A DNA stretch of 61,031 nucleotides from Mucidula mucida. Its lineage: Eukaryota; Basidiomycota; Agaricomycetes; Agaricales; Physalacriaceae. Positions 22,401 to 34,294 of the stretch are shown piece after piece. Below the pieces are notes generated by a model that had not been told where the DNA came from, did no database searches, and saw nothing but the letters and a program-made list of their open reading frames with translations. The DNA lies in NCBI GenBank assembly GCA_015501055.1, contig JADNYV010000213.1, positions 1 to 61,031 on the forward strand, given 5' to 3'. How positions within the stretch are numbered: the stretch's first letter is position 1; every line of letters begins with the position of its first letter. Made by a program: the position numbers and the translations under genes.

Positions 22401-25207
22401 TTGAGAAGGACCATATGGAACACCAGCTTCGGCTAGTGCGGGCTCAGATGAAGCGAGTGATCGACGCCCGTGCTCGTGGAGAGGAGAACTTGGAAGACAT
22501 GGATTTTGAGCCGACAATCTACACGGCGCGTCAGCTAAGGTTGATTCGGCGCGTGTTGGACAAGTGGAGGGCACATCGTTCGTTCTCGATGGCCGAGGTA
22601 GTCCTTTCTAGTGCTGTTTTGGTGAAGGAGGCGAATATCATTAGGTAAGAGGTTTTCTAGTCTAGAGATCAAGGTTTGACGTTTGTATGCAGCAAGGAAC
22701 TGGGCAAAGACGTTCTGTATAATTTTACGATCGCATCAGGAGGATCTTTAGCTGCCCCGGTCTCTGCTGTCGACACGATAGCAGGCCTTGACTCATTCGG
22801 GGACGTGTCCGACCCGGTGCTGGCTTCGTCTACTCAGCCATCTGTGGCCATCAAGGTCGTGGACAAGCGCCATAACGCCATCTACACTTGGTCCCTTGAC
22901 CGCATGCAGCAGCAGGTTCAGCGTATGCGGAATCTGACGACGTATATTGATCGGCCATCGTACACGCAACACTTCTCCTCTGACGAAGCGTTCTATGACT
23001 CACCGACTCCAGAGTATTCCTTCATTGGCAACGCACTCATTTCATTGGCTCCCCTCTCCCGCCGGCTATCGTCGACGTCTACCGTTCCTATTTTTTGCCG
23101 ATACACTGCCGAGGCGATTGGGTCATGTCGTGTCGATATCAAGGTCGTCAATGTTGTCGCATCCTCGAAATACTCAAATGGTTCTACTCCTTCCACCCGG
23201 GCACCCTCACCTGCTCCTAACACCATTCTCCCTGGAAGCAAACTCACTTTCTTCGTGACGGTTGATACTGTCAAAGGTCTCTCACCCCACGACTTTTCAG
23301 CTGTGCACCTTCAAGTTCGGCTATCGGCTTTTGTTGGGCCCTCGATAGCGTCGGAGGAGGTCTTTCCCTCCACCGCCGTCGATTTTGAGAGTGGCACACT
23401 ATCTGATCTCAAGTTCCGGCGCAACTTCACGATTGTGGCTACAACCAAGGTGTTGACGCATCTTCGGCAAGGCTATGCGCCGATAGAGTTCTTTGCTGCT
23501 ACACGGCCGACGTATTTGGAGCGCATGGAGCGTTGGGATGAGATGCGCGAGATCAAGATTGTTCCTCGCGGGTCTGGGACGTCCAGTCCCGAGTCTGGGA
23601 GCAGAGAGGGCAGTCGACCGCCAACGCTTCCTCCTATGCGTCGCTCCGAGAACGACTTTGTGGTGCAGCAAATGCACGACGTCGTCGCCTGGGTGCAGCT
23701 TTGTGAGCTCGCGCCGAATGGGGAGTACAATCCTGTCCCTGTCATTTCACAAGGTTCTATCGACCCAGGCTCGTTCTCTCTTCACCAGGGCCTTCAGCGC
23801 CGGATTGTGGTGTCCTTGTCCTCGAACTCTGGGCAGCAGTTCCCTTGGATAGAGATAACTAAGGTCCGGGTGGGCAACGTGCGCCTTCTGGATCCCAAAG
23901 GACGCGTGCACGAATCCACGTCGAAGGCGATGATCAATTTGCCAGTGTTGAAGGACCAGACTGTTGAGTTCAAGGCAGACGGGACGGGCGGGCTCTCTGC
24001 GGAGATGCTGTGGGATTCCAGCGTGCATGACTCGATATTGCTGAACAGGGTCACGGCAGCAAACCAACGCGTCTTGCTACAGCTGAACTGGTCTGTTTCT
24101 GTGGCTACGTGCAGCGACCCGGTCCAGTTCAATGCGGACATTGCAATTACTATGCAGACGCGCGATGCGCGCCCGCCGTCCAGGTTCTTAACGTTCCTCG
24201 GTTCCAGTAAGATTCTGTCCAAAACCAGCACTCTTTTCAGTGTGCGGCTTTCGCCACCTCTGACGCGTTCTCCGAAGGATTTGTGGCGGCTGGATACGTC
24301 TGAGAAGTACGTACGCGGGGAGGAGACGCTGGCGTCGTGGAAGCCCAGAGGCATCTCCGTCGTAGAGGACTATTCGCGACTTGTGACAACGGAACGCCGT
24401 GCTGCTGACGTGCAGGCCATTCGCGTGATTCTGGCCACTTCGATACCGAAGCCCGTGCAGGCAGACACGCTAGCCTGGCGCGCGGAGGGGCTGATCAAGA
24501 GGTCACTGGAACTCTGGCAAAGACGGTTTGGCCAGCTTGGCGACGTATGTTATTATTTCTGTTGCGCCTTCCCGCGATGCTGATGGTTCTGTCAAACAGA
24601 TTGTGCTGAGCCAGGAACCGGCCGATGATGATTCGTTCTCGTCAGGCAAAAAGGTCTCAGAAGTTGATTCCCTTGAAGGAGTTAAGTTTGTATCTGAAAC
24701 GAAGGTTGTACCCCGCAGGTGAGTTCCGTCATGAGCTGCGCAGATTCTGTTTTGCTGATTGTGGCACAGCGATGGTGCAACAAAAAAGGGACATCTGATG
24801 ATATTGACTGACGCTGGCCAGAATACTTGGGAACGGAGGTGGTTCGTCCTGAAAAGGTCAGGTGTTATCTGTGAGAGCTCCAAGCATGGTACTGACGTGT
24901 GTTATGGTTGTGACAGACCGTATCTGCATATGTACAGCCGTTCCAATGAACTGGAGGAGGTTGGTGTCGTGAGCTTGACCGGGACTAATGTGGAAAGCGA
25001 CCCGCAGAAGGAGATGCTCCTAGGCGTGCGTGTCTTCTTCATTTGTCCATCTATCTATCTATCTCCTGACGTCTGTCTGAACAGAAACCGTTCTCGTTCA
25101 CGCTCTTCACAGCGTCGAATTCTCATGCGCTGGCCGCACCCAGCGCGAAGGAGCTGCAATCGTGGACAATGAAACTCGATCCCACTCGTTTGGCCTCTAC
25201 ATCATGA
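19444..25207 (+). CDS. Kinesin-3 motor (UNC-104/KIF1 type)
   Basis: Plus-end-directed microtubule motor for endosomes and vesicles; fungal orthologs carry early endosomes. Motor domain: [21 protein letters not shown]-loop GQTGSGKSYSMMG, switch I NETSSRSH, switch [10 protein letters not shown], and a lysine-rich insertion [10 protein letters not shown]. The neck is followed by an FHA domain ([46 protein letters not shown]), coiled coils, the KIF1B-type region and a large central domain. A C-terminal PH domain completes it ([28 protein letters not shown], then [20 protein letters not shown]), ending [10 protein letters not shown] at 25207. Domain order and length (about 1,600 residues) match full kinesin-3. 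Introns concentrate in the motor and FHA parts. Five exons are tiny: 19869-19880, 19931-19949, 20000-20010, 21348-21368 and 21425-21431. The central exon after 22676 is long. No frame breaks were seen. Confidence 0.95.
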
Positions 25208-26156
25208 CACTCGCTGCATTTCTACATTATCACTACTATCTCGCGGTCTCTGGGGTTGTTTACTTATTTTAGATACCTTAATCTATCGTCTTGCTTTTCG
25301 CCATCCTATCGCTATATAACGTTCCTTGTTGTCTAACTTATCAATTTAGATATCAGTCATATGTACTACCCTATTACGACCCCATTTATGAACTTTGAAT
25401 CGCACGCTGCATCGGTTGGGAATCTAGGAGCGGAAAGGTTTACTGGGAGACCAAAAGGAGACAACTTTGCAGATTGTGTTCATTGGCTGTTAATGTCAGC
25501 GGCTCTGCGAACACTTGACAGAATTCTAGATCTGGAAGATTATGAAAGAGCTGTAATGTTACAAGGTCAACATGCCAGGGAACACGGATCGAGGAAGCAC
25601 CACAGGTGGATGACTGATAGAAATCGTCGTCTGATGTCTATGACGGGTTATTCTGCAAGAAATCCACACAATGTCGAGATCCTGACTCTACGAATAGATG
25701 TCGAGCAGGCTACAGACTACACGCACGTTCAGCCCTTCTAGTACAAGCAGGCGTTGATGTGGCGCGTGAGCGAATCACAGGACTGAGATGAGGAACCAGA
25801 CACCGCTCATCTCGGACTGGCTATCATGGTGGAGGCCTATAAGCATGGTAGGAGCTTGATGAAGCTTTTTTATCGGTCACTAACCAATGATAGTGCCTCA
25901 CGACTTCTTCGCGTGGACTAGATAGCATCTCTTCATCCCCCGCATGCGTCGTACACAAGTACATGTTTTGTTCGGAAATATACAAGATAGAAGTGTCTAT
26001 GGAGATAACATGGCGACATAGTGTGACAGATACGAAACCATCCGTTTGTCAAGTAAATAGATTAGAATCCTCTCTACGTCTCAATAAGCCCCAGTGGAAA
26101 AGAATAAAGATAGTTCGTTCCGATGTGTGTGTACAGCCCTAGTCTTCTCGGGATCC
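25208..26156. other. No convincing gene; 3' flanks of two convergent genes
   Basis: Convergent intergenic region between kinesin-3 (+) and the cyclopropane-synthase-like gene (-). It starts with a T-rich 3' UTR-like stretch with repeated tatctatcta runs. One 126-codon ATG frame (25361-25741) has no domain or signal and unremarkable composition; I do not call it a gene. Confidence 0.4.
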
Positions 26157-27807
26157 CTAATCGCATAGTTCCGGCACGTCATTCTGAGGCTGAAATTAGC
26201 ACAGTGTTAGAGTCTAGCAATAACGAGATACACTGACCTCCCGTATGAACGTCAACATATGGCACGTAATGTAGCCTTTCGCGAAACCGGCGCCTGCGTA
26301 AGCGAAGAGGTACATCCACTTCTTTTTGAAAGCTGTGTAGGAGCGGTCATCCCATAAGCCTGGATAGTCCTTCGAGACTAGGTCCTGCGTCAAGTTCTGC
26401 TCGAGTCGCCGGCCCCACTCCCGAAGAGTTCTCGGGTAATGTGCGGCATGATTCTCGACCCGCTCGAGATTGAAATGAGGCGCGGCGGCTTGGATGAGAG
26501 CGGAGGCGGATGGAAGACACGAGTTGGGCCACATGTACTTGCGCATAAAGTCCTCCGCTTGATAAGAAGAATAACGCGACTCGGGGAACGTGGAGGCGGA
26601 CACGACAGCAGTGGCGCCGTGGGGCTTCAAGCGAAGGAGACAGGTCGAAGTACTGCGCGTAGTACTTGGAGCCCACGTGCTCCAGCATCTCCACAGACAC
26701 GAAAGCGTCAAAGGCGTGCTCCCAGGATGTGGGTATATCGCGATAATCCATAAAATGCACCGTTATCTTGTCGGACAACCCAGCGGCGGCTATGCGTTCT
26801 TCCGCAAGAGTTTTCTGCTCGATTGAGAGCGTCAGAGTATCGACTGTGCATCCGTAGGTTGCCGCAGCCTAAAGCACATACATCAGTAACAGCTTATGCT
26901 CATTAGACGGAGATATCACCTGGATCGCCAGCCCGCCCCATCCAGATCCAAATTCGAGGACGCGATCTCCCGGCTTTACGCGAGCTTGGCGGAGGACATG
27001 GTGAATCTTGCGATGCTGGGCGGCCTCGAGATCCCCTGGTGTCGGACCAAGCTCAAGGTCTCCCCGTACGCCACCCTCGGATTCGCCCCATAACGCGCAC
27101 GAGTACATCATCTCCTTCGAGAGGAAGGCTTTAAACAGCTCGTTTGACTGATCATACGACGCGATCACATTCAGACGTGCATTCGATTTCGACTGGCCGA
27201 GAAATGAATTGTAGAAGCCAGAGATCGTAGAGGTAATGCGGGAATACGTCGAGGAGAGAGTATCTTCCATCCCCGCTTGATTTTCTAACCACAACTAGAA
27301 GGCAAGTTGAGCGACTACGGTAACGGGGTAACGAATGAGGGAGCACTGACGTTCATTGCAGCTCTTAGATCCAGAAGCTCAATGTCGCCTATCATGTAGG
27401 CTTCGCTGACTAACGGTATAGTTAGCACAAGACAAGCGAGCAAAAGAGCAACAAGACATACATCCAAGATCACCAGACCTGCCGGAAAGAACGATAGATT
27501 GAATCGACAAGGGTACTTGGGACGACGACGCGAGGGAAACTCACAGCATGAGACGGAGCCAGAAATTGTCGTTCACGACTTTGATGTGGACAAAATTGAC
27601 GTCCTTTTGTTTTATGCCGAAAGCATGCGAACCTTCGTCATCGTCGAGAATGAGATAGCCGTGTAGTATGGCGTGTGGTAGCGCGGCAAGGATTGACTGG
27701 CGAGCTAGTGACGCCAGCCATGACCGGGGAGAAGGTATAGAGACTGCGCGTCGGAAAGGTGAAAGGGCACCGCCAGAAGGAAAGGAGACACAAGGATGAG
27801 ATGCCAT
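26157..27807 (-). CDS. Cyclopropane-fatty-acyl-phospholipid synthase-like methyltransferase
   Basis: SAM-dependent C-methyltransferase of the cyclopropane/mycolic acid synthase family, which modifies unsaturated acyl chains of membrane lipids. The start MASHPCVSFPSGG is followed by SWLASLARQSILAALPHAIL, then exons encoding SEAYMIGDIELLDLRAAMN and LWLENQAGMEDTL. The core has MMYSCALWGE, the SAM-binding motif VLEFGSGWGGLAIQAAATYG, then TLSIEQKTLAEERI, FDAFVSVEMLEHVG and EDFMRKYMWPNSCLPSAS. It ends IRE-PQNDVPELCD at 26157 after a 48 bp intron. A 17-nt exon (27462-27478) joins the N-terminal exons. Between QYFDL and LKPHGATAVV (about 26630-26650) the reading frame changes without any possible intron. 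The given sequence is therefore frame-broken there, either by base error or by mutation. Confidence 0.88.
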
Positions 27808-29335
27808 GACAGGAAAATATGGAGGAGGGAATGAATGCGAAAGCCGACATGATCTATAGACTTTATACCTCTCCGCGAGAAGGTAACTCAGCGTTAACCG
27901 GGTACAGGGTTAGTTCTGTGAGGCACTCAGAAGAGTAATCTGCGATGTTCGTCGTTTACAGGTCCCGTCGCAGAGAAAGGACGCATCTCGGATCTGAATC
28001 TAGTTTCATTTTAGAAGTATCATCGGGTGGTATTGTGGATTTCCAGAACGGAGACAAGCGGCCATAATGAGTATTGCGACCACCTCAAGGAGTGTCGACA
28101 TAATAGAAGGCACAAGGGGCCGAATCCAAATCGTATCGTCCCAAGAGGATGATACACCCCAGAGTTGATAGTCCGACGTTCAATGGACCGGCAGAGGATT
28201 TTGGGCGTATGACTAGCAACATGTTTAGGCAAGTTGACGGCACGGGCTGTGAACCGTGCATCATGATGGAGGCGGAACGCGTGGTATAGTTAGGTTATGA
28301 CGGGACGGAAGATGTAGATGATTGAGTAGTGGAATGATAATTCGCCTTCCTGTACTCCGTTGATGGTGTCGTTTGTGAGGCACGTGGGGGAACTAGCACT
28401 CCGGCACTCTTGTTCTCCTAATACTGCCGTCTATCGTCCCACGACAGGGTAAGTGCTAACTTTGGCGTCGGATTGGTTTCCGGAATTCTGTTGTTCAGAA
28501 GTATCTGTGAATTGAATGTAACGTTGGGAGGTGAATATCTAGGCACGCTCATTGAATTTACCCTGAGATCTCTGGCTGAAACTCCTCATGAATACAAAGC
28601 AACAAATTTACGAGGCGAGGGCGGGAGCCAAAGGAGCACATCCTGTCGTGGAGGAGAGGTAATCACCATCAAGTAAAAGGTTTCGTATTCTGTCGGAGTC
28701 GGACATTACTAGTGGCGTGCCGTGCGGCGGAGCGCGACATGTGGTTGGCCTCTGAGGCTGCGGGGAATGGGGAACGAGCAGCCACACGGAGGCCGTCCTC
28801 TGCAGCATGATTACGTGCGTCACAGATCAGCGAGGTCCTCATCTGACTTGCGCTTCGAGCCTTGAGACGTAAAAGTCAATGGCTATATGTGTATCCTCTC
28901 GCGAAGAGAAATGAGAAAATGATGCTAAGGGATTGTCTCCTTCTTTGCAAATCGGTCGTTCGGGAGCGCGTCACGTAAAGCGGTATTCACTGGGCGCAAG
29001 ACACGCGAGCAAATAACGAAAGAGAATCACTGCTGCAACGTACGCACTTTGAAGGCGATAAGTGAAGAGAATCCTGGCGTTAAGATGGCACTCATTGGAA
29101 GCGATCGCACCGTGGGAAGTTGGGTACGAAGAGGATTTGAGGGTGTCTGGGTATGCCTTCGCGGGATGGGCATGAGTGAAAACGGTTGCAGTTCTACGGG
29201 AGCGACGCATGATTCGATGATACATTCCCCTCAACGTGGTAGCAGGAACCGAATAGAAGTAATAAAGCGATAGCAGTGTTCAATCGAAAACATGTCCCAA
29301 AGGCAGTCGATATTGATGGAGAGTGCAATCGGCTT
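27808..29335. other. No gene recognised
   Basis: About 1.5 kb upstream of the cyclopropane-synthase-like gene and downstream of ARL2. Several short frames on both strands (for example 28020-28232, 28473-28676, 28971-29273) overlap each other and have no domain, splice pattern or repeat. I see no RNA gene here. Confidence 0.35.
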
Positions 29336-30107
29336 TCAGGCGGTCTGAGTGAGTGTAACATCGCGAGGAGCGGAATTACTAGGAGTCGAGGCTGAGTAGT
29401 AATACAACCTCCCCGCTACTTCGCCGACGACCCATTGAAGGCCTTCGAAAACATTTGCACCCGTCTTCGCACTACAAGGAAATATTTTCCAATGGTGGGA
29501 TTTGATGCCCTCAAGGTCTAAGGCCTATTAAGACGCCGATCAGAAGATAAAAGGTAAACATAGTTCAAGACTTGCGGATATGATCTCAGGAAGACTGAGA
29601 GCACCGGGGAGGTCTTGTTTGTTGGCGAACACGAGGAGAGATGCTCCTGCCAAGCGCTAAACGGTCCATCGGTCATTGAAATGCACGCCACATCGCCAAT
29701 GGTACACACATCTTCACTTAAGAGTCCACGTAATTCATCTTTGCAGTCCTGCATGCGCATGCGGTCCGCAGAGTCCACGACCCAGACAATGGCGTCTGTT
29801 TGTTCAAAATAGTTACGCCAATAAGGACGAAGCGTCCGCTGACCCCCGACGTCCCAAATATTCAGTGTAAATGGGGATCCAGGAAGCGACAATGTCTTGA
29901 TATTGAACCCAAGTGTGGGTGAAGTTGTTGACGTGTCCTCGTGTGAGATGTATTTTAGAATAGTCGTTTTCCCAGCGTTATCCAGCCCGCTACAAGGGAA
30001 TGAGTGGATATAATGATCGGACGTGATTGTTCGGTTGCCTACAGAAAAAGGATGCGCATCTCCTTGGATTTCATCCGATTCTTGCGAATGATTGTCAGTA
30101 GACCCAT
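29336..30107 (-). CDS. ARL2: ARL2-type small GTPase (ADP-ribosylation-factor-like protein 2)
   Basis: Arf-family GTPase acting with tubulin-folding cofactors in microtubule biogenesis (known for yeast Cin4 and fission yeast Alp41). Four exons are joined by eye: [34 protein letters not shown] (P-loop), [32 protein letters not shown] (switch II region) and [20 protein letters not shown]; then [20 protein letters not shown] (base-specificity NKQD); then [20 protein letters not shown] and [19 protein letters not shown]. The N-terminal MGLL and the KSHHW block are ARL2-specific rather than ARF-like. The C-terminal tail runs about 15 residues past the usual end and terminates at 29336. Introns are about 40-55 bp. 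The frame is intact. Confidence 0.93.
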
Positions 30108-31359
30108 TGTCAGTAGGCGCCGAGCTGTTGGATCAAGCGTATCAGGTTAAATGTTCGTGGTGAAAGTCCAATGGACCTCGCTGACTAATTGAAAGACTCG
30201 GACCGGACGCGCGGCTTGCTGTCAGTGTTATGCTTTTCTGAGCACTGTCAGCACTAGTTGCACTCTGTCGCTTGCAGTAACCTTGCTATCTCTCTTCCGT
30301 CTTCTATGTGGGATGCGTCATGTACTGCTTTGAATACGATTGGCTGAACAAGCTTGGCTTTGCACGTTTTCTACTTCAAAGAGAATGAAGGTTAACAAGA
30401 GACTTTACACTTACATTTAGGTGCGCAGGCTTAAGGCCACAGAAAGACCTTTCATGCTTTTAAGATCGAAAGAGAAGAGTCGATCCGCCGCAGAGGGGTG
30501 CCAGGAAGACCATTGCTTACCACGAGTAAGTTGAAGGCAGTGTCTCCTCAAATAATTAGCTGAGGACCATCCAAAAGCGTCGTTGGTCAAACTCGCACCC
30601 TATTTACGTCCTGAACCTACTTGCAGTGCGCCATTTACTGACACCCACGCTCGTTGCTTTAATCCGTATCGAAGGAGTTCGACACTAGGTGCTGGCGACA
30701 TACACGATACATTTGCAAATTCACGCACGGTGAGGTCGAGGAGTCACACCTAGCGATATACAAGTGTCACCTCAGCGAAGCCATGACTCTACATTGCGAA
30801 ATATGTCTCCATCAGAGCTCCCCTATCCCGTATGACTGACAAGCAATCGGAGAGCAAAAGTAGATATACTTACTGATAGTAGTGAGAAGCTTTACGCCGG
30901 AACGGCAAGCACATTCGCCCAAGAGAGGATACCTCCCCTACATTTCGTGAGTGGTATGTACTTGGATCTCAAAACCTAGTACATCTAACATCACCTTAGT
31001 GTGGCGCTCATCGTTGATCAAAGAGCTTGATTAGATTGGTTTGAAGAGACAATCTCAGTATTGGGTCGTCTAATTTCCTGCATTGGTCCGAAAATCTTGA
31101 GACCAAGCCACTTGGACCTCGGGCCAAACAACGATTCTAAACAAAGCGCAGACCGCCGTCAGGTGTCTGGAGCAACAAAAAGCCCACCTCAGCGAACGAT
31201 GAACATCTCCCTTCGGACTACCACTGCGAGCACTTAGAGTAATGAGTGGCAGCCTTTCAAAACCAACCCGCATTACCACTAGAAAAGCAGCACCGGTCAT
31301 TGGCACATCGACAGCCTCTGTATGCGATGGACATAAATTTTCAACAGCCCCTACCGCAG
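30108..31359. other. No gene recognised
   Basis: Upstream region of ARL2 (-). No long frame, no repeat and no RNA gene was found. The short frames at 31070-31306 (-) and 31246-31488 (+) are out of frame with the coding-like sequence that begins near 31360. Confidence 0.35.
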
Positions 31360-32129
31360 ACTGACGGCTTCAAATACAGCCGGCACCATCACAAGGATTC
31401 CCTGGTCCTCTCACGCGTCAATATGCAGTCCATCCGATTGCGCCACCACCAGTCGCTCCACCCTTGCCACAACAATCCAACCGGCTAGCACGACCCAACG
31501 GCCCTCCAGCGACGAAAGACCTTGATTGTAAGCCTCAAGTCCCCCTACGGCGCTGTCGCTTCACCGCGCGTCCCCTCCGCCGAGAAGGTGCTCTATACGG
31601 CGAAGCCGACTTTCGTACACCACGTCCATTAATGCGAACTTACGCCTTCTACGGAGAATTCCCAAAGGACGAGCACCTCCCATTGCTCAATGCCGCTCGC
31701 TCCAGCGGGAGAACGCTTTCTACGGCGAATCCACGCTCGGTCTCCCATTGCCCGCGCCCACGCGACGCATAGAGAAGAAAGAAGTCAAAATCCTCCGACG
31801 TCCTGGGGGGCCATCAGCAAAGGCCGCTCTGCTGGGCCAGCCAAAGTCCATCCTGAAGTACGTGCCAATCAGTCAATAACCATGTCGAATCACTGACTCC
31901 AGATTCTAGCAAATCCACGATCATCACCGCAGAGGCCTTGGACTTGCAGCTTGAACAAGACAGTACGATCCATGCTAAAATAGTAGGGAAGTGCTCTAGG
32001 ACCTTTTCTGACGTTGGAGACATCCAGCACTGGGCTGCGACCGACCGATGGGTGGACGTCTCGAAGAGCCAAAGGGCTTCTCAGGTCTGGAAGCAACTAT
32101 CAGCGGATGCAGGTCTGGAAGCAACATAA
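31360..32129 (+). CDS. Hypothetical Pro-rich protein with repeated AFYGE motif, frame-disturbed
   Basis: Coding-like sequence starts after an acceptor-like aaatacag near 31376: PAPSQGFPGPLTRQYAVHPI, then APPPVAPPLPQQSNRLARP. Three copies of a motif follow: GALYGEADFRTPRPLMRT, YAFYGEFPKDEHLPLLNA and NAFYGESTLGLPLPAPTRR. The third is in a different frame from the first two. After it come EKKEVKILRRPGGPSAKAAL and LGQPKSIL, an intron (donor gtacgtg at 31858) and ITAEALDLQLEQDSTIHA, ending QLSADAGLEAT at 32129. The KILRRPGGPSAK block resembles SUZ-type RNA-binding segments, but only weakly. The 5' end was not found. A decayed inverted copy of the third-motif exon lies at 50355-50512. Confidence 0.4.
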
Positions 32130-32542
32130 AGAGCGCATCTATAACGTAGAGGAGCAGGAACGGAAGGATCTCATTTATCGTAATAATCCTCTTGTGTGAT
32201 TGTAGGAGAGAGCGCTGCACCTATGTATATCTGCGTAGTCGAGAATTGCATGTAGGCATTTCGTGAAAATTCTATACAAGTAGGGAAATTCTGGCATTGT
32301 ACGGCGCGCCTCATTCTCTACACGGGTATCGGAGGATGTAGACGCTGATGGGAATATCTGAGTAAATAGATGGAAACGCTATCAGAAAGAAAGCCTCGTC
32401 GAAAATTACTTGAAGGAGGAGGTAGACTGGAGGAAAGAACGCCGAAACATCAAGATTTTCCACGTTGATCAGGACCTCCTAGCGTACAGTCACAAATACA
32501 TGATCATTGCTACAAGTACAACACGCCAGTAACAACGTCTAA

Positions 32543-34294
32543 TTAGGCTTCAGCTTTGACTTTAAGCCGTGAGGAACGCCTCTTCGCCTCCGGCCCAGGC
32601 AACCTTCTTTGGTTTTCTGACACGTTTAACGGGAGCGGAGCTGGAGCTGGAGGTGGCACCGCTCCAGCCAAAAGTCCTGGAGCGGCGAAAGCACCCCAAC
32701 CTGCCCATACCGGAGCCGGAGCTATGGCAGCCACGCCGAAAGCTGCATAGTACGGATTTGGCTGAATCTCGAATTCAATCATCTGGTATCCAAGAAGATG
32801 AACATTACACGCAAGTTGGAACAATGGCGTACTCACATAGCATGGAAGAACGAGCTGCGTGTGCCGAACCACGTAGATCCCTATACCTGAATATGTTTCA
32901 AACTGACCGCTGCCCACCTCAGCTTTCGGTAGGGTCTGTGAATACTGCAGGTCGCCCGTTGTGCGCCCTGCGAGAACTATGATGGGTTAGTATCAGCTGT
33001 AGGGGGGTCATATATTAAAGGAAACGAACCCCGACAAGCAAATATCCTAGTAGCATTCGGGGCATGTCCCAGGGACAGGTTGGGATCTGCTGCAAGGTAT
33101 ACGCCATACCCCTGAAGTGTACCGTTCACAATGGCATGGCCTCCCATGCCACCGATGCGGAAGCCGGAGTTGAGAATGCTGATGAGAATTGAGTGCATGG
33201 GTTATAAGCAAGAATTTGTCCTACGAGTCGATGTTTTCAGGCCTCGTGCCGTGGAAGAGCTGCAGTTCTCGCGGTTCCTCTCCACAGATGTCTCGGAGGA
33301 TATCGCGCGACTCTTCAAACCTTTTCTCCAGCTCGTAGTTCACTACCCAATGGACTGAAGAAAAAATAAACCATTATTACTGTCACTCAAGAACACAAGA
33401 TGCCGCTGACATTTCTTCACTTTGACACCAAAGGTCTTGAGTTTATCCTTCCAGGCTCGAAGCGCGCGAGGTCATCAGGATGGGCTGAAGAGCCATCCGC
33501 TAAAAGACTCGTTTCGGTATCAATGGCCACTTTGAAGACTATGCCCTCAGATTTTTCTTGAACTCGTTTCATGACCTTGCCGAGTTCTTTCTCTTCCTCT
33601 TTGGCTAGGCGACGCGCAAGCGCGGCATCCGCTTGTTGTTGCTTGGCCTGACAACAAAAGGTGTTGAGAGAAAGTCTCAGGTGTACGGAAACTCTTACAT
33701 TTAATTTCTCTGCCCTCTTTAGTCTTTCCTGAATCTTTTTGTCTTCTTGTGTGGTAGTTCTTGATCTTCAACCAAACGTTCTGGCATGGCTGAATCGTTG
33801 TCATCGAGGGTGACGTCGCCTGCGAGCGCTTCCTCGTCGCTGTCTAACGTGAGATTAATGGAAGGGTTTTGTTGATTCTGGGACCGAGGACGGCCTTGTC
33901 CTCGCGATAAAGCTGGGTCTTCGTCGTCGTCGTCGTCCGATAGGTCGATGAACAATGGTTCTGCGTTGCGAAGCCTTTTCTGTTGACAAAATGAGAAACA
34001 AAATGAACGTTCCCGAGAAGCTCGTACCGCTTTCCGAAGACTTCGCTGCATATCCTCGTCCAAAAGGGCCCGTCGTTTTCCCATTGTTTTTCCGCTTCGA
34101 AGAGACATCGTCGGTGCTGGGCGTTCTACCTCTTCGTCGCTATCGACGGTGAGATCAATCGGTTTCTCGTCGTAAATGCGACGCCGACATCGGGCTCTTG
34201 TTTGAGGTACAGTTTCTTCGTCATCTGAAATATCAAGAACTTCGATGGGCTCAGAAGTCCCCAGAGTTGCACCGCTTTGGTTTGCACCCATCAT
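32543..34294 (-). CDS. PARP-like protein with four SUMO-interaction-like motifs (copy 2), frame-disturbed
   Basis: Diverged paralog of 17337-19078 in opposite orientation. The SIM-like motifs are kept in order and position: IEVLDISDDEE, PIDLTVDSDEE, LFIDLSDDDDDED and INLTLDSDEE. The helix exon (EDKKIQERLKRAEKLN) follows, then AALARRLAKEEEKEL. The catalytic core has LHGTRPENIDS/ILNSGFRIGG, GYGVYLAADPNLSLGHA and GIYVVRHTQLVLPCY. The triad is His-Tyr-Ile, so a mono-transferase or inactive enzyme is expected. The tail RRSSRLKVKAEA matches copy 1. Compared with copy 1, one base is missing near 33750-33760 (before the helix) and one in a CCC run near 33453 (FEPW becomes out of frame). As written, the gene is therefore broken twice. 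The conserved residues elsewhere suggest recent loss or base error rather than old decay. Confidence 0.75.

Noticed and set aside
25361..25741. 126-codon ATG frame downstream of kinesin-3
   Set aside because: No domain, no signal peptide, no splice context; lies between two convergent genes and fits 3' flank sequence.
28971..29273. Overlapping ~80-codon frames on both strands upstream of the ARL2 stop
   Set aside because: No recognisable sequence and no conservation clue; treated as non-coding.
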